Part shown: positions 14,668-21,901 of the stretch, in pieces | Layout of the letters: every line of letters starts with the position of its first letter | How positions within the stretch are numbered: the first letter of the stretch is position 1 | NCBI GenBank assembly: GCA_944387755.1 | Contig: CALXGC010000084.1 | Span: 1-33,193, forward strand | DNA from: an uncultured Oscillospiraceae bacterium | Lineage (GTDB): Bacteria; Bacillota_A; Clostridia; Oscillospirales; Oscillospiraceae | Reading direction: 5' to 3' | DNA length: 33,193 bases | Position numbers and translations under genes: made by a program | The notes under the pieces: generated by a model | Database searches by the model: none | The model's input: only the letters and a program-made list of their open reading frames with translations | What the model was told of the DNA's origin: nothing

Positions 14668-15135
14668 CTATTGCCGCTGGCTGCGGGATTTCATGGTCCG
14701 GTCCATCTCCCGCCGGGCGTCCTTGCGGGCGGCGGACTCCCGCTTGTCATAGAGCTTCTTGCCCTTGGCCAGGCCGATTTCCAGCTTGACCCGGGGGCCG
14801 CGGAAGTAGATGGACAGGGGGCTGAGGGAGTAGCCATCCTGCTTGATGCGGCCGAAGAGCTTTAAAATCTCCCGCTTGTGCATGAGCAGGCGGCGCTGCC
14901 GGAGGGGGTCTTTATTGAAGATGTTGCCCTTTTCATAGGGGCTGATATGCATTCCAATGACGGCCATCTCTCCGTCCTTTACAATACAGAAGGAGTCCTT
15001 CAGGTTTACATGCCCCAGACGGATGGATTTGACCTCGGTGCCCGCCAGTTCAATGCCGGCCTCGTACTTCTCTTCGATGAAATAGTTGTGGTGGGCCTTG
15101 CTGTTTTTGGCCACGATTTTCACGCTCTCTGCCAC
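14668..15135 (-). CDS. smpB: SsrA-binding protein SmpB
   Basis: 155 residues with the SmpB beta-barrel: KIVAKNSKAHHNYFIEEKYEAGI, ELAGTEVKSIRLGHVNLKDS, HISPYEKGN, and the basic tail KLYDKRESAARKDARREMDR that enters the ribosomal A site or mRNA channel. It starts with GTG at 15135, supported by GGAGGAGG upstream and by family alignment. It binds tmRNA and carries it to stalled ribosomes; ssrA lies downstream on the same strand, separated only by the cyclophilin gene. A clear sigma-A promoter precedes it. Confidence 0.97.
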   Translation of the reverse strand: MAESVKIVAKNSKAHHNYFIEEKYEAGIELAGTEVKSIRLGHVNLKDSFCIVKDGEMAVIGMHISPYEKGNIFNKDPLRQRRLLMHKREILKLFGRIKQDGYSLSPLSIYFRGPRVKLEIGLAKGKKLYDKRESAARKDARREMDRTMKSRSQRQ

Positions 15136-15179
15136 GGCGGACGCCTCCTCCCCGGTAAAATTCCCGTATCAGGAGGGTA

Positions 15180-15208
15180 ATTATATCACGGCTTCGGGTA
15201 AAACACAA
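15180..15208 (-). promoter_or_regulatory. Sigma-A promoter of smpB
   Basis: On the minus strand TTGTGT (15208-15203), 17 bp, TATAAT (15185-15180), with TGA before the -10 (extended type). Confidence 0.78.
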
Positions 15209-15230
15209 GAAAAATTTGCGTTTTTCTCTG

Positions 15231-16034
15231 TTATTCCTTGTCGCTGCGCTGCCGGTCCCGGACGAAGTACTCGGAGTTGTCCGCCCCCTCTGTCTTCCAC
15301 TCAAAGCGGCCCAGGGCCTTGATGAGCTTGGAGAGCTTGGAGAAGCCGTAGTTCCGAGGGTCGAAATCCGGCTGCTTCTTCAGCAGCAGGTTGCCCAGCT
15401 TGCCCATGTGGGCATAGCCGTCGTCCCCGCACACATCCTCCACCGACTCGGCGATGAGCTCGGCCACGTCGTCAGGGATTCCGGAGGGGGCGCTCTTCTT
15501 ATTCTCCTTCTTGCAGGGCTGTCTGGGGGGCCTGACGTCCGCCCTGGAGGCCTCGTCCTCCGCCTGCTGCTGGGCGGCCTGTTTGGCGGCGGCCCGGATG
15601 ACCTCGATGTAGACAAACTTGTCGCAGGCCACGATGAAGGGTTTGGGGGTTTTCTTCTCCCCCATGCCGTACACCTTCATCCCCGCCTCCCGCAGGCGGA
15701 TGGCCAGGCGGGTGAAGTCGGAGTCGCTGGACACCAGCACAAAGCCGTCGCAGTTGCCGGAGTACAGGATGTCCATGGCGTCGATGATCATGGCGGAGTC
15801 GGTGGAATTTTTTCCGGTGGTGTAGCCGTACTGCTGAATGGGCGTGAGGGCGCATTCCAGCAGGATAGACTTCCAGGTGGACATGTTGGGGCTGGTCCAG
15901 TCCCCATAGATGCGCTTGATGGTGGGGGTGCCGTAGACGGCCACCTCGGCCATCACGTCCTTCATGGCGGTGCGGGAGGCGTTGTCCGCGTCGATTAAGA
16001 CGGCCAGCCGGAGATCGTTCTCATTCTCAGCCAC
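15231..16034 (-). CDS. NYN (PIN-like) domain protein with C-terminal OST-HTH/LOTUS domain
   Basis: A 267-residue protein. The NYN nuclease-fold domain occupies about 8-150: LRLAVLIDADNAS with the first acidic cluster, KRIYGDW, STDSAMIIDAMDIL and DGFVLVSSDSDFTRLA with the second acidic cluster, all expected for a PIN-like metal site. A charged linker (155-185) leads to a LOTUS/OST-HTH RNA-binding domain (about 185-250; GYAHMGKLGNLLLKKQPDFD, NYGFSKLSKLIKAL). It is probably an RNA-processing or RNA-binding protein of the LabA/DUF88 group; target unknown. The start is GTG 16034, overlapping the end of the nucleotidyltransferase gene by 8 bp, which suggests translational coupling. Confidence 0.92.
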   Translation of the reverse strand: MAENENDLRLAVLIDADNASRTAMKDVMAEVAVYGTPTIKRIYGDWTSPNMSTWKSILLECALTPIQQYGYTTGKNSTDSAMIIDAMDILYSGNCDGFVLVSSDSDFTRLAIRLREAGMKVYGMGEKKTPKPFIVACDKFVYIEVIRAAAKQAAQQQAEDEASRADVRPPRQPCKKENKKSAPSGIPDDVAELIAESVEDVCGDDGYAHMGKLGNLLLKKQPDFDPRNYGFSKLSKLIKALGRFEWKTEGADNSEYFVRDRQRSDKE

Positions 16035-16782
16035 AGCCCTGCCCGCCTCTCCGCAGCATATTTTCCACCTCCTGGAGCTGCTCCAGGGTGTTTACGCCCA
16101 GCATCTCCTCCGGGGAGCAGGTATCGCAAAGGCCCACCCGGCCTCCGGCGGCCTTGAGGAGGGCGGGCACGTCGGTGAGGTAGTACTCCCCCTGGGCGTT
16201 GTCGTTTTTCAGCTTGCCCAGACAGGCCAGCAGCTCCGGGGCGCGGAACACATAGGCGCCGGTGTTGACCTCCCGGATCTGCCGCTGCTCCGGGGTGCAG
16301 TCCCTGGCCTCCACAATGGCCCGAAAGGAGCCGTCCGCCTCCCGGAGAATGCGCCCATAGCCGCCCCCCTCCGGCAGCACGGCGGAGAGCAGGGTGCACA
16401 CGCTGCCCTCCCGGACGTGGGTCTCCGCCAGGGCCTGGAAGGTCTCCCGCTTCATCAGGGGGGCGTCGCCGCAGCAGACAATCACATGGCCGTCAAATCC
16501 CTCCAGCAGGGGAGCGGCGCACTGGACGGCGTGGCCGGTGCCCCGCTGCTCCCCCTGGACGGCGTGGGGATACTGGGGATAGGCGGACAGCACCGCCTCC
16601 TTCTTCCACCCCACCACCAAAATCACGTCCTCCGGGGGCAGAAAGTCCAGGGCGGACAGGACGTAGCGGAGCAGGGGGCGCCCATTGGCCAGGCGCATGA
16701 CCTTGGGCAGGTCCACCCCCTCGGTCTGAAGGCGGGTGCCCTTCCCGGCGGCCAGCACCAGGGCTTTGAGTTTATGTTCCAT
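16027..16782 (-). CDS. GlmU-N-like sugar nucleotidyltransferase
   Basis: A 251-residue NTP-transferase with the pyrophosphorylase signature LVLAAGKGTRL at 9-18, LPKVM as the sugar-phosphate site, GEQRGTGHAVQ, and CCGDAPLM with the metal-binding Asp. These are the motifs of GlmU's N-terminal UDP-GlcNAc pyrophosphorylase half. The left-handed beta-helix acetyltransferase half (about 200 residues) is absent and the stop is clean, so this is a one-domain enzyme, not a GlmU broken by frameshift within view. AAGGAG precedes ATG 16782; the thiN stop is 1 bp upstream, so translation is probably coupled. It may make UDP-GlcNAc or another nucleotide sugar. Confidence 0.88.
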   Translation of the reverse strand: MEHKLKALVLAAGKGTRLQTEGVDLPKVMRLANGRPLLRYVLSALDFLPPEDVILVVGWKKEAVLSAYPQYPHAVQGEQRGTGHAVQCAAPLLEGFDGHVIVCCGDAPLMKRETFQALAETHVREGSVCTLLSAVLPEGGGYGRILREADGSFRAIVEARDCTPEQRQIREVNTGAYVFRAPELLACLGKLKNDNAQGEYYLTDVPALLKAAGGRVGLCDTCSPEEMLGVNTLEQLQEVENMLRRGGQGCG

Positions 16783-16783
16783 A

Positions 16784-17491
16784 TTATGACTCTCCTTCGT
16801 GTTCAGGGTTGGATTCCGGCCCCAGCGGTTCCCGGTCCCACAGCTGGGGCAGCAGGCGGTAAAAATCCCCCTGCTCCCGCCACAGGGCCAGCAGGGCCCC
16901 GTTCCGGACGGACACCTGGGCGGGCTTCTCCAAAAATTCGTTGCTCACCCCCAGGGGGAAGCTGGCGGAGATGGTGTAGTCGGTGAGCTCGTACTTCAGA
17001 TTCCGCAGCGTGACCCCCTCCGCCTGGCCGCTGAGGCAGAAGGCGGACCAGAAGCCGGTGAGGCCGGCGGGAAAGGTCATCCGCTCGTTCCGGAGGACGG
17101 TGGCCACAGTGCCCTCCCCGGCCAGCACGCCTCTGGCGTTCTGCCCGGCCAGCCAGGCCAGGGCCTGCAGGTTGGCCAGGGTGTGCTCCAGACGGCCCCC
17201 CACGCCCCCCAGCAGGACAAAGCGGCGGAAGCCCCGCTCCAGGCCCTCCCGCAGGGCGTACACCATGTCGGTGTCGTCCTTCACAGAGGGGAGCTGAACG
17301 ACGTTGGGATGGCTGGGCCGGCGGCCCAGGGAGTCGAAGTCCCCCACCACCAGGTCAGGGGGAACGCCATAGGCCTCCAGCGCCTCATATCCCTTGTCGG
17401 CGGCGATGAGGAGATCCTCCGCGCCGGGGTGGGGACAAAGGGACCAGGACAGAGGCATGGCCCCCACCACATAACAGATAGGCGTTTGCAT
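16784..17491 (-). CDS. thiN: Thiamine pyrophosphokinase
   Basis: 235 residues. Motifs in order are ADKG (31-34), VVGDFDSLG (48-56), KDDTDMVYAL (71-80) and LLGGVGGRLEHTLANL (93-108), covering the ATP/metal and thiamine sites; the C-terminal half is the beta-sandwich thiamine-binding domain. It converts thiamine to thiamine diphosphate with ATP. ATG 17491 is preceded by AAGGGGG; the frame runs on upstream to 17596 but overlaps the MATE gene and lacks family similarity. No TPP riboswitch was seen upstream. It lies 47 bp after the MATE gene and 1 bp before the nucleotidyltransferase gene, an operon arrangement. Confidence 0.93.
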   Translation of the reverse strand: MQTPICYVVGAMPLSWSLCPHPGAEDLLIAADKGYEALEAYGVPPDLVVGDFDSLGRRPSHPNVVQLPSVKDDTDMVYALREGLERGFRRFVLLGGVGGRLEHTLANLQALAWLAGQNARGVLAGEGTVATVLRNERMTFPAGLTGFWSAFCLSGQAEGVTLRNLKYELTDYTISASFPLGVSNEFLEKPAQVSVRNGALLALWREQGDFYRLLPQLWDREPLGPESNPEHEGES

Positions 17492-17538
17492 AAAAAATCC
17501 CCCTTTGGGCGAGCGGCCGGCGCGGGAGAAAGGACCGG

Positions 17539-18885
17539 TCAGATCTGCCGGAGCTTTCGCCTCAGCACCAGCGTCACCATAATCACACAGTAACACAGGG
17601 CAAACCCCCAGGCGATGGGGTTGGCAAAACAGATGGCGGCAAAGCCGAAGCCGTGGACGGCCAGCCAGCCCCCCAGGCTCCGCCCGGCCAGCTCCCCCAG
17701 GCCGGAGAGCACCGCCTGAAGGCTGAAGCCCAGCCCCTGGAGCACGTTTCGGAAGACCATCAGAGAGCCGTGTATGATAAACAGCGTGCTGATCAGCGTC
17801 AGGTACATCACCGCGCCCTCCAGAACGCCTGGGTCCGCCTCCCCCAGCACCAGCCGGGCAAAGAAGGATTTTCCCGCGAAAATCACGGTCCAGGCGGCCG
17901 CGCAGTAGACCGCCTGAATCAGCAGGCCCTTGCGGATGCCCTCCTGAATGCGGTCCAGTTTTCCCGCACCGTAGTTCTGCCCGGCGTAGGTGGCCATCGC
18001 GGTGCCCACGCTCTCCATGGGGAGGGTGAACATCTGCCGGATTTTTTCGCCCGCAGTCTGGGCCGCCACGGCGGTGCTGCCCAGGGTGTTGATGGCGTCC
18101 TGCATGACGAAGGCGCCGATGGCGGAGACGGAGTACTCAAAGCCCATGGGCAGTCCCACGGCGCACTGCCGCCTCCAGTGGGGGGCGGAGAGGGCCATCT
18201 CCGCCCGGCGGACCCGGATGTCCGGCGTGCGCCGGAAGAGCTGCCAGAGGTTCAAAAGCCCGCTGACCAGCTGGCTGAGCACCGTTGCCAGAGCCGCCCC
18301 GGCCACGCCCATATGAAAGCTGAGGATAAACACCAGGTCCAGGGCGATGTTCAGCAGGCTGGAGAACAGCAGAAAATAAAAGGGGTGCCGGGAGTCCCCC
18401 ACCGCCCGCAGCGCCCCCGCCGTGTAGTTATACAGCACGCTGGCCGGAATGCCCAGGAACACAATTTGAATGTACGTCACCGCCATACCCAGGATGTCGT
18501 CCGGCGTGTGAATCAGGCGCAGAAGCGGCCCGGCCAGCAGGGTCATGCTCGCCGCCAGCAGCGCGCTCATCAGAATGCACAGCCAGAAGCCGTTCCAGAG
18601 GGAGCGGTGCAGCTCGTCCGGGCGGCGTGCGCCGAAGCTCTGGGCGATGGGAATGGTGAAGCCGATGCAGCTCCCCTGGACAAAGCCCAGGGTCAGAAAG
18701 CTCAGAGAATAGGTGGTCCCCACCGCCGCCAGGGCGTCCACGCTGATGCAGCGGCCCACAATCACCGTGTCGGCGAAGCTGTAGAGCTGCTGAAAGAGGG
18801 TGCCGAACACCAGGGGCAGGGAGAAGAGCACAATGCGGGAGAGGGGATTTCCGACCGTCAGGTCCAGGTTGCCGGAGCCGTGCAT
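17539..18885 (-). CDS. MATE family efflux transporter
   Basis: A 448-residue, about 12-helix membrane protein. DLTVGNPLSRIVLFSLPLVFG and FQQLYSFADTVIVGRCISVDALAAVG are the standard MATE N-terminus, and the second half repeats the fold (VGLPMGFEYSVSAIGAFVMQ, FTLPMESVGTAMATYAGQNYGAGK). It exports organic cations or drugs using a Na+ or H+ gradient. ATG 18885 is used because GGAGG lies 10 bases upstream; the longer frame would start at a TTG before that ribosome site. It has a near-consensus promoter and heads the likely MATE-thiN-nucleotidyltransferase-NYN transcript. Confidence 0.93.
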   Translation of the reverse strand: MHGSGNLDLTVGNPLSRIVLFSLPLVFGTLFQQLYSFADTVIVGRCISVDALAAVGTTYSLSFLTLGFVQGSCIGFTIPIAQSFGARRPDELHRSLWNGFWLCILMSALLAASMTLLAGPLLRLIHTPDDILGMAVTYIQIVFLGIPASVLYNYTAGALRAVGDSRHPFYFLLFSSLLNIALDLVFILSFHMGVAGAALATVLSQLVSGLLNLWQLFRRTPDIRVRRAEMALSAPHWRRQCAVGLPMGFEYSVSAIGAFVMQDAINTLGSTAVAAQTAGEKIRQMFTLPMESVGTAMATYAGQNYGAGKLDRIQEGIRKGLLIQAVYCAAAWTVIFAGKSFFARLVLGEADPGVLEGAVMYLTLISTLFIIHGSLMVFRNVLQGLGFSLQAVLSGLGELAGRSLGGWLAVHGFGFAAICFANPIAWGFALCYCVIMVTLVLRRKLRQI

Positions 18886-18923
18886 GGGAACAATTCCTCC
18901 AGAGTTCAAAAATTTCTTTGCCT

Positions 18924-18952
18924 ATTATAACGCCGGCCGGCGCTTTGGGCAA
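18924..18952 (-). promoter_or_regulatory. Promoter of the MATE gene with a palindrome in its spacer
   Basis: On the minus strand TTGCCC (18952-18947), 17 bp, TATAAT (18929-18924). The spacer contains the perfect palindrome CGCCGGCCGGCG at 18931-18942, a position where a bound repressor or MerR-like protein would act. Confidence 0.75.
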
Positions 18953-19003
18953 GGAGGTTTGGAAAAACTTTTCCTGCTCCCCCGCGCCCTGGAGGGACAG
19001 AAA

Positions 19004-19032
19004 AGGGGCCGGAGCTTTTCGCCCCGGCCCCT
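19004..19032 (-). terminator. Terminator of the rubrerythrin gene
   Basis: AGGGGCCGG (19004-19012) pairs with CCGGCCCCT (19024-19032), followed on the minus strand by TTTTCTG. It lies 8 bp after the rubrerythrin stop. Confidence 0.8.
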
Positions 19033-19040
19033 GTCTGAAC

Positions 19041-19658
19041 TTATTTTGCCGGCCCGCTGTGATAGGGCGCCAGCTCCACCCGGACGAAGTAGCCCTGGGG
19101 ATGGCGGCACACGGGGCAGTTGGCCGGCGCGGCCGAGGCGTTCACCACATAGCCGCAGTTGAGGCACATCCACTCCACCTTCACGTCGTCTGCAAACAGG
19201 CGCCCCTGCTCCAGCATGTCCGCATACCGGCCGAACCGGTCCCCGTGGATTTTTTCGATCTGGGCGATGTTTTCAAAGAGCTTGCCCACCAGGGGAAAGC
19301 CCTCCTCCATGGCGGTGCGGGCAAAGGCGGCGTAGTCCCGCTCCCACTCCCCGTATTCGTTGCGCTGGGCCGCCCTCAGATAGTCCAGCAGATCGGCGTA
19401 CAGATCCACCGGATAGGTCCCGTCTACCCGGACGGTCTGTCCGCCCAGGTCGTGGAGCTGCCGGTAAAACTGTTTTGCGTGGGCCTTCTCCTGGTCGGCG
19501 GTGAACAGAAACAGGCCCTGGATGACCTCCAGGCCGCTTTTGTGGGCGATTCCGGCGGCGATGGTATAGCGGTTTCGGGCCTGGCTCTCCCCGGCAAAGG
19601 CCCGCATCAGGTTTTCCCTGGTCTGGCTGCGGGCAAAGGCGGCGGTTTTGTCTGCCAT
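19041..19658 (-). CDS. rbr: Rubrerythrin
   Basis: 205 residues. A ferritin-like four-helix domain (about 12-150) carries the diiron Glu/His ligands (RAFAGESQARNRYT; FLFTADQEKAHAKQFY; ENIAQIEKIHGDRF), followed by a C-terminal rubredoxin-like domain with MCLNCGYV and NCPVCRHPQGYF (two C-x-x-C pairs). It reduces hydrogen peroxide in the cytoplasm of anaerobes, taking electrons through rubredoxin and NAD(P)H. ATG 19658 has a GAGGAGGG site. It is divergent from pncB across 183 bp and has its own terminator. Confidence 0.97.
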   Translation of the reverse strand: MADKTAAFARSQTRENLMRAFAGESQARNRYTIAAGIAHKSGLEVIQGLFLFTADQEKAHAKQFYRQLHDLGGQTVRVDGTYPVDLYADLLDYLRAAQRNEYGEWERDYAAFARTAMEEGFPLVGKLFENIAQIEKIHGDRFGRYADMLEQGRLFADDVKVEWMCLNCGYVVNASAAPANCPVCRHPQGYFVRVELAPYHSGPAK

Positions 19659-19759
19659 AACAATCCCTCCTCATATTGGCTGTGGCTCAGCTACAGTATG
19701 TCCGGCGGCCCCCGGCCTATCCCCATTCACAGAAATTTTACAGAAGGGGGCGCTTTTCC

Positions 19760-19788
19760 TTGCCTTTTCCAACAGAAACGAGTATAAT
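19760..19788 (+). promoter_or_regulatory. Sigma-A promoter of pncB
   Basis: TTGCCT (19760-19765), 17 bp, TATAAT (19783-19788). Predicted start near 19795. Confidence 0.82.
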
Positions 19789-19799
19789 AAATCAAAATC

Positions 19800-19817
19800 A
19801 GGGTGTCATGTCACCCT
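19800..19817 (+). promoter_or_regulatory. Operator-like palindrome in the pncB leader
   Basis: AGGGTGTCATGTCACCCT is symmetric at 16 of 18 positions and starts a few bases after the predicted transcription start. A niacin-responsive repressor such as NiaR, which controls niacin salvage genes in many Bacillota, is the obvious candidate; I could not compare the motif with a known site list. Confidence 0.55.
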
Positions 19818-19841
19818 TGACTATGAGGAGGCAGCCCCGGC

Positions 19842-21290
19842 ATGAAAGCAAAAACAAATATGACCATGCTCTGCGACTTCTATGAGCTGACCATGGGCAA
19901 CGGCTATTTCCAGACTGGTCTGGCCGACCGCATCTGCTACTTTGACGTGTTTTACCGCTCCGTCCCCGACCAGGGCGGATTTGCCATCGCGGCGGGCCTG
20001 GCCCAGGTCATCGAGTATATCGAAAGCCTGCACTTTGACGAGGAGGACATCCGCTACCTGCGGTCCAAAGGCTGCTTCTCCGAGGAGTTTCTGGAGTACC
20101 TGCGCACGTTCTCCTTCACAGGGGACATCTGGGCCATGCCGGAGGGGACGCCGATCTTTCCCGGCGAGCCCATGCTCACCGTCCGCGCCCCCGCCATCCA
20201 GGCCCAGTTTATCGAGACCTTCGTCCTTCTGTGCCTGAACCACCAGTGTCTCATCGCCACCAAGTCCAACCGCATTGTCCGCGCCGCGGAGGGCCGCCCG
20301 GTGGCGGAATTCGGCTCCCGCCGCGCCCACGGCCCGGACGGGGCCGTGCTGGGCGCCCGCGCCAGCTATATCGCCGGCTGCGCCGCCACCGCCTGCACCA
20401 TGGCCGACCAGCGCTATGGCTCCCCGGCCACCGGCACCATGGCCCACTCCTGGGTGCAGATGTTCCCCGACGAGTACACCGCCTTCAAGACCTACTGCGA
20501 GCTCTACCCCAACAACGCCACCCTTCTGGTGGACACCTACAACGTCCTGAAGTCCGGCGTGCCCAACGCCATCCGGGCATTTAAAGAAGTGCTGCTGCCC
20601 AGAGGCATTACAAAGTGCGGCATCCGCCTGGACTCCGGCGACCTGACCTATCTCTCCCGGAAGGCCAGAGAAATGCTGGACGAGGCCGGACTGACCAGCT
20701 GCAAAATCGTGGCCTCCAACGCCCTGGACGAGTATATCATCCGGGACCTGGTGCGCCAGGGGGCGCGCATCGACTCCTTCGGCGTAGGCGAGCGGCTGAT
20801 TACCTCCCGCAGCGAGCCGGTGTTCGGCGGGGTGTACAAGCTGGCCGCCATCGAGGACGACCAGGGAAACATCCTCCCCAAGATTAAAATCAGCGAAAAC
20901 GCCTCCAAAATTACCACGCCGCACTTTAAAAAGGTCTACCGCATTTTTTCCCGCTCCACCGGCAAGGCGGAGGCGGATCTCATCTGCGTCCACGACGAGG
21001 AGATCGACTTCTCCCAGCCCCTGGAGCTGTTCGACCCGGACGCCACCTGGAAGCGGAAGGTGTACACCGACATCGAGGCCAAAGAGCTTATGCAGCCCAT
21101 CTTCCGGAATGGCAAGCTGGTCTATCAGACGCCGGAGCTCCAGGCCAGCCGGGCCTACTGCCAGCGGCAGGTGGACGCCCTCTGGGACGAGGTCAAGCGC
21201 TTCGAGAACCCCCACAACTACTATGTGGACCTGTCTCAGAAGCTGTGGGACATTAAGCAGTCCCTCCTGACCAGCCACAAGATGAAATAA
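19842..21290 (+). CDS. pncB: Nicotinate phosphoribosyltransferase
   Basis: A 482-residue enzyme, normal length. NMTMLCDFYELTMGNGYFQTG is the family N-terminus; EFGSRRAHGPDGA (154-166), LVDTYN, GIRLDSGDLTYLS and SNALDEYII, DSFGVGERLITS form the nicotinate, PRPP and phosphate sites. It joins nicotinate and PRPP, with ATP, to give nicotinate mononucleotide in NAD salvage. GAGGAGG precedes ATG 19842 by about 10 bases. It stands alone between its promoter and a strong terminator. Confidence 0.96.
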   Translation: MKAKTNMTMLCDFYELTMGNGYFQTGLADRICYFDVFYRSVPDQGGFAIAAGLAQVIEYIESLHFDEEDIRYLRSKGCFSEEFLEYLRTFSFTGDIWAMPEGTPIFPGEPMLTVRAPAIQAQFIETFVLLCLNHQCLIATKSNRIVRAAEGRPVAEFGSRRAHGPDGAVLGARASYIAGCAATACTMADQRYGSPATGTMAHSWVQMFPDEYTAFKTYCELYPNNATLLVDTYNVLKSGVPNAIRAFKEVLLPRGITKCGIRLDSGDLTYLSRKAREMLDEAGLTSCKIVASNALDEYIIRDLVRQGARIDSFGVGERLITSRSEPVFGGVYKLAAIEDDQGNILPKIKISENASKITTPHFKKVYRIFSRSTGKAEADLICVHDEEIDFSQPLELFDPDATWKRKVYTDIEAKELMQPIFRNGKLVYQTPELQASRAYCQRQVDALWDEVKRFENPHNYYVDLSQKLWDIKQSLLTSHKMK

Positions 21291-21316
21291 GCGCCCCGCC
21301 CGGCGCCAATCCAAAC

Positions 21317-21361
21317 AAAAAGCTGTCCCTTCCCCCATTCCGGCGGCAGGGACAGCTTTTT
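21317..21361 (+). terminator. Terminator of pncB
   Basis: AAAAAGCTGTCCCT (21317-21330) pairs with AGGGACAGCTTTTT (21348-21361), followed by further T-rich sequence (TTCTTCTTG). A classic factor-independent terminator with an A-tract on the 5' side. Confidence 0.92.
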
Positions 21362-21448
21362 TCTTCTTGATTTTCCCGCCGGAATCTGGTATTCTATTAA
21401 AGTCCACCCCTCCCGTTCCGCAGAACGGGAGGACAAAACAGAATACCC

Positions 21449-21540
21449 GGAGGTGTACCCAAGCGGCTGAAGGGTCCGGATTCGAAATCCGGTAGGCCGG
21501 CTCCGCCGGCGCAAGAGTTCAAATCTCTTCACCTCCGCCA
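21449..21540 (+). tRNA. tRNA-Ser (anticodon CGA)
   Basis: 92 nt. The acceptor stem GGAGGTG pairs with CACCTCC, followed by G73 and an encoded CCA. The anticodon loop TTCGAAA is closed by CCGGA/TCCGG, anticodon CGA at 21483-21485 (reads UCG). The long variable arm GCCGGC-TCC-GCCGGC is typical of class II serine tRNAs, and the T arm AGAGTTCAAATCTCT is intact. Confidence 0.97.
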
Positions 21541-21614
21541 GATGGACATTACACGAACACCTGCTTTTTCAAAGGCGGCTTTGCCGTAAGGGTGTGGCTG
21601 TGATGTCAAGACAG

Positions 21615-21656
21615 AAATCGAGGGTCAAGGTACTTATGTGCCTTGGCCCTCGATTT
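21615..21656 (+). terminator. Terminator downstream of tRNA-Ser
   Basis: A 19-bp stem (21615-21633 with 21638-21656), two G-U type positions, a TTAT loop, then TTTTTT. It lies 75 bp after the tRNA and would end its transcript. Confidence 0.88.
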
Positions 21657-21673
21657 TTTAAAGGGGGAGGATT

Positions 21674-21710
21674 TGGCGGCGCGCCGGGGCCGCCGCGCCC
21701 CACGCATACG
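21674..21710. repeat. Composite repeat module, inverted copy
   Basis: GGCGGCGCGCCGGGG is followed by CCGCCGCGCCCCACGCATACG. It is the reverse complement of the 2440-2477 module with few differences, 19 kb away and in opposite orientation. Confidence 0.75.
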
Positions 21711-21725
21711 TTTGCACCATCCGGC

Positions 21726-21744
21726 GGGCGCACAATGTGCGCCC
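21726..21744. repeat. Hairpin module GGGCGCAC-AAT-GTGCGCCC
   Basis: A perfect 8-bp stem followed by CTGCA. Same format as 2244-2265 and, as there, placed between copies of the composite module. Confidence 0.6.
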
Positions 21745-21753
21745 CTGCAAGGA

Positions 21754-21792
21754 CGGGCGCGCCGGGGTGGTCGCGCCCTACACACACGTCCG
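21754..21792. repeat. Composite repeat module, inverted copy 2
   Basis: GGGCGCGCCGGGGTGGTCGC then GCCCTACACACACGTCCG. It is the reverse complement of the first module of the 2343-2428 repeat, including the TACACACACGTCC end. The 21541-21900 gap thus holds a tRNA terminator, these repeats and the cysteine desulfurase promoter, and no gene. Confidence 0.78.
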
Positions 21793-21834
21793 TTGTTGTC
21801 GTAGGGACCGCCGGGGCGGGGACTCCCTCCAGCC

Positions 21835-21863
21835 TTGACTTTCCGGCATGGGTCGCATACAAT
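21835..21863 (+). promoter_or_regulatory. Sigma-A promoter of the cysteine desulfurase gene
   Basis: TTGACT (21835-21840), 17 bp, TACAAT (21858-21863), close to consensus. Predicted start near 21870. Confidence 0.8.
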
Positions 21864-21901
21864 GATTCCTGTCAGATATGCAAAACAGAGGTGACAACAG
21901 C

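Noticed and set aside
16027..16782. Frameshifted remnant of bifunctional GlmU
   Set aside because: The reading frame ends cleanly, is tightly packed against the next gene, and no beta-helix hexapeptide repeats appear in any frame downstream.
17492..17538. TPP riboswitch before thiN
   Set aside because: The gap is only 47 bp and has no CUGAGA or similar conserved core.
17492..17596. Longer N-terminus for thiamine pyrophosphokinase
   Set aside because: The extension overlaps the MATE gene's 3' end, has no ribosome site and no family similarity; AAGGGGG supports ATG 17491.
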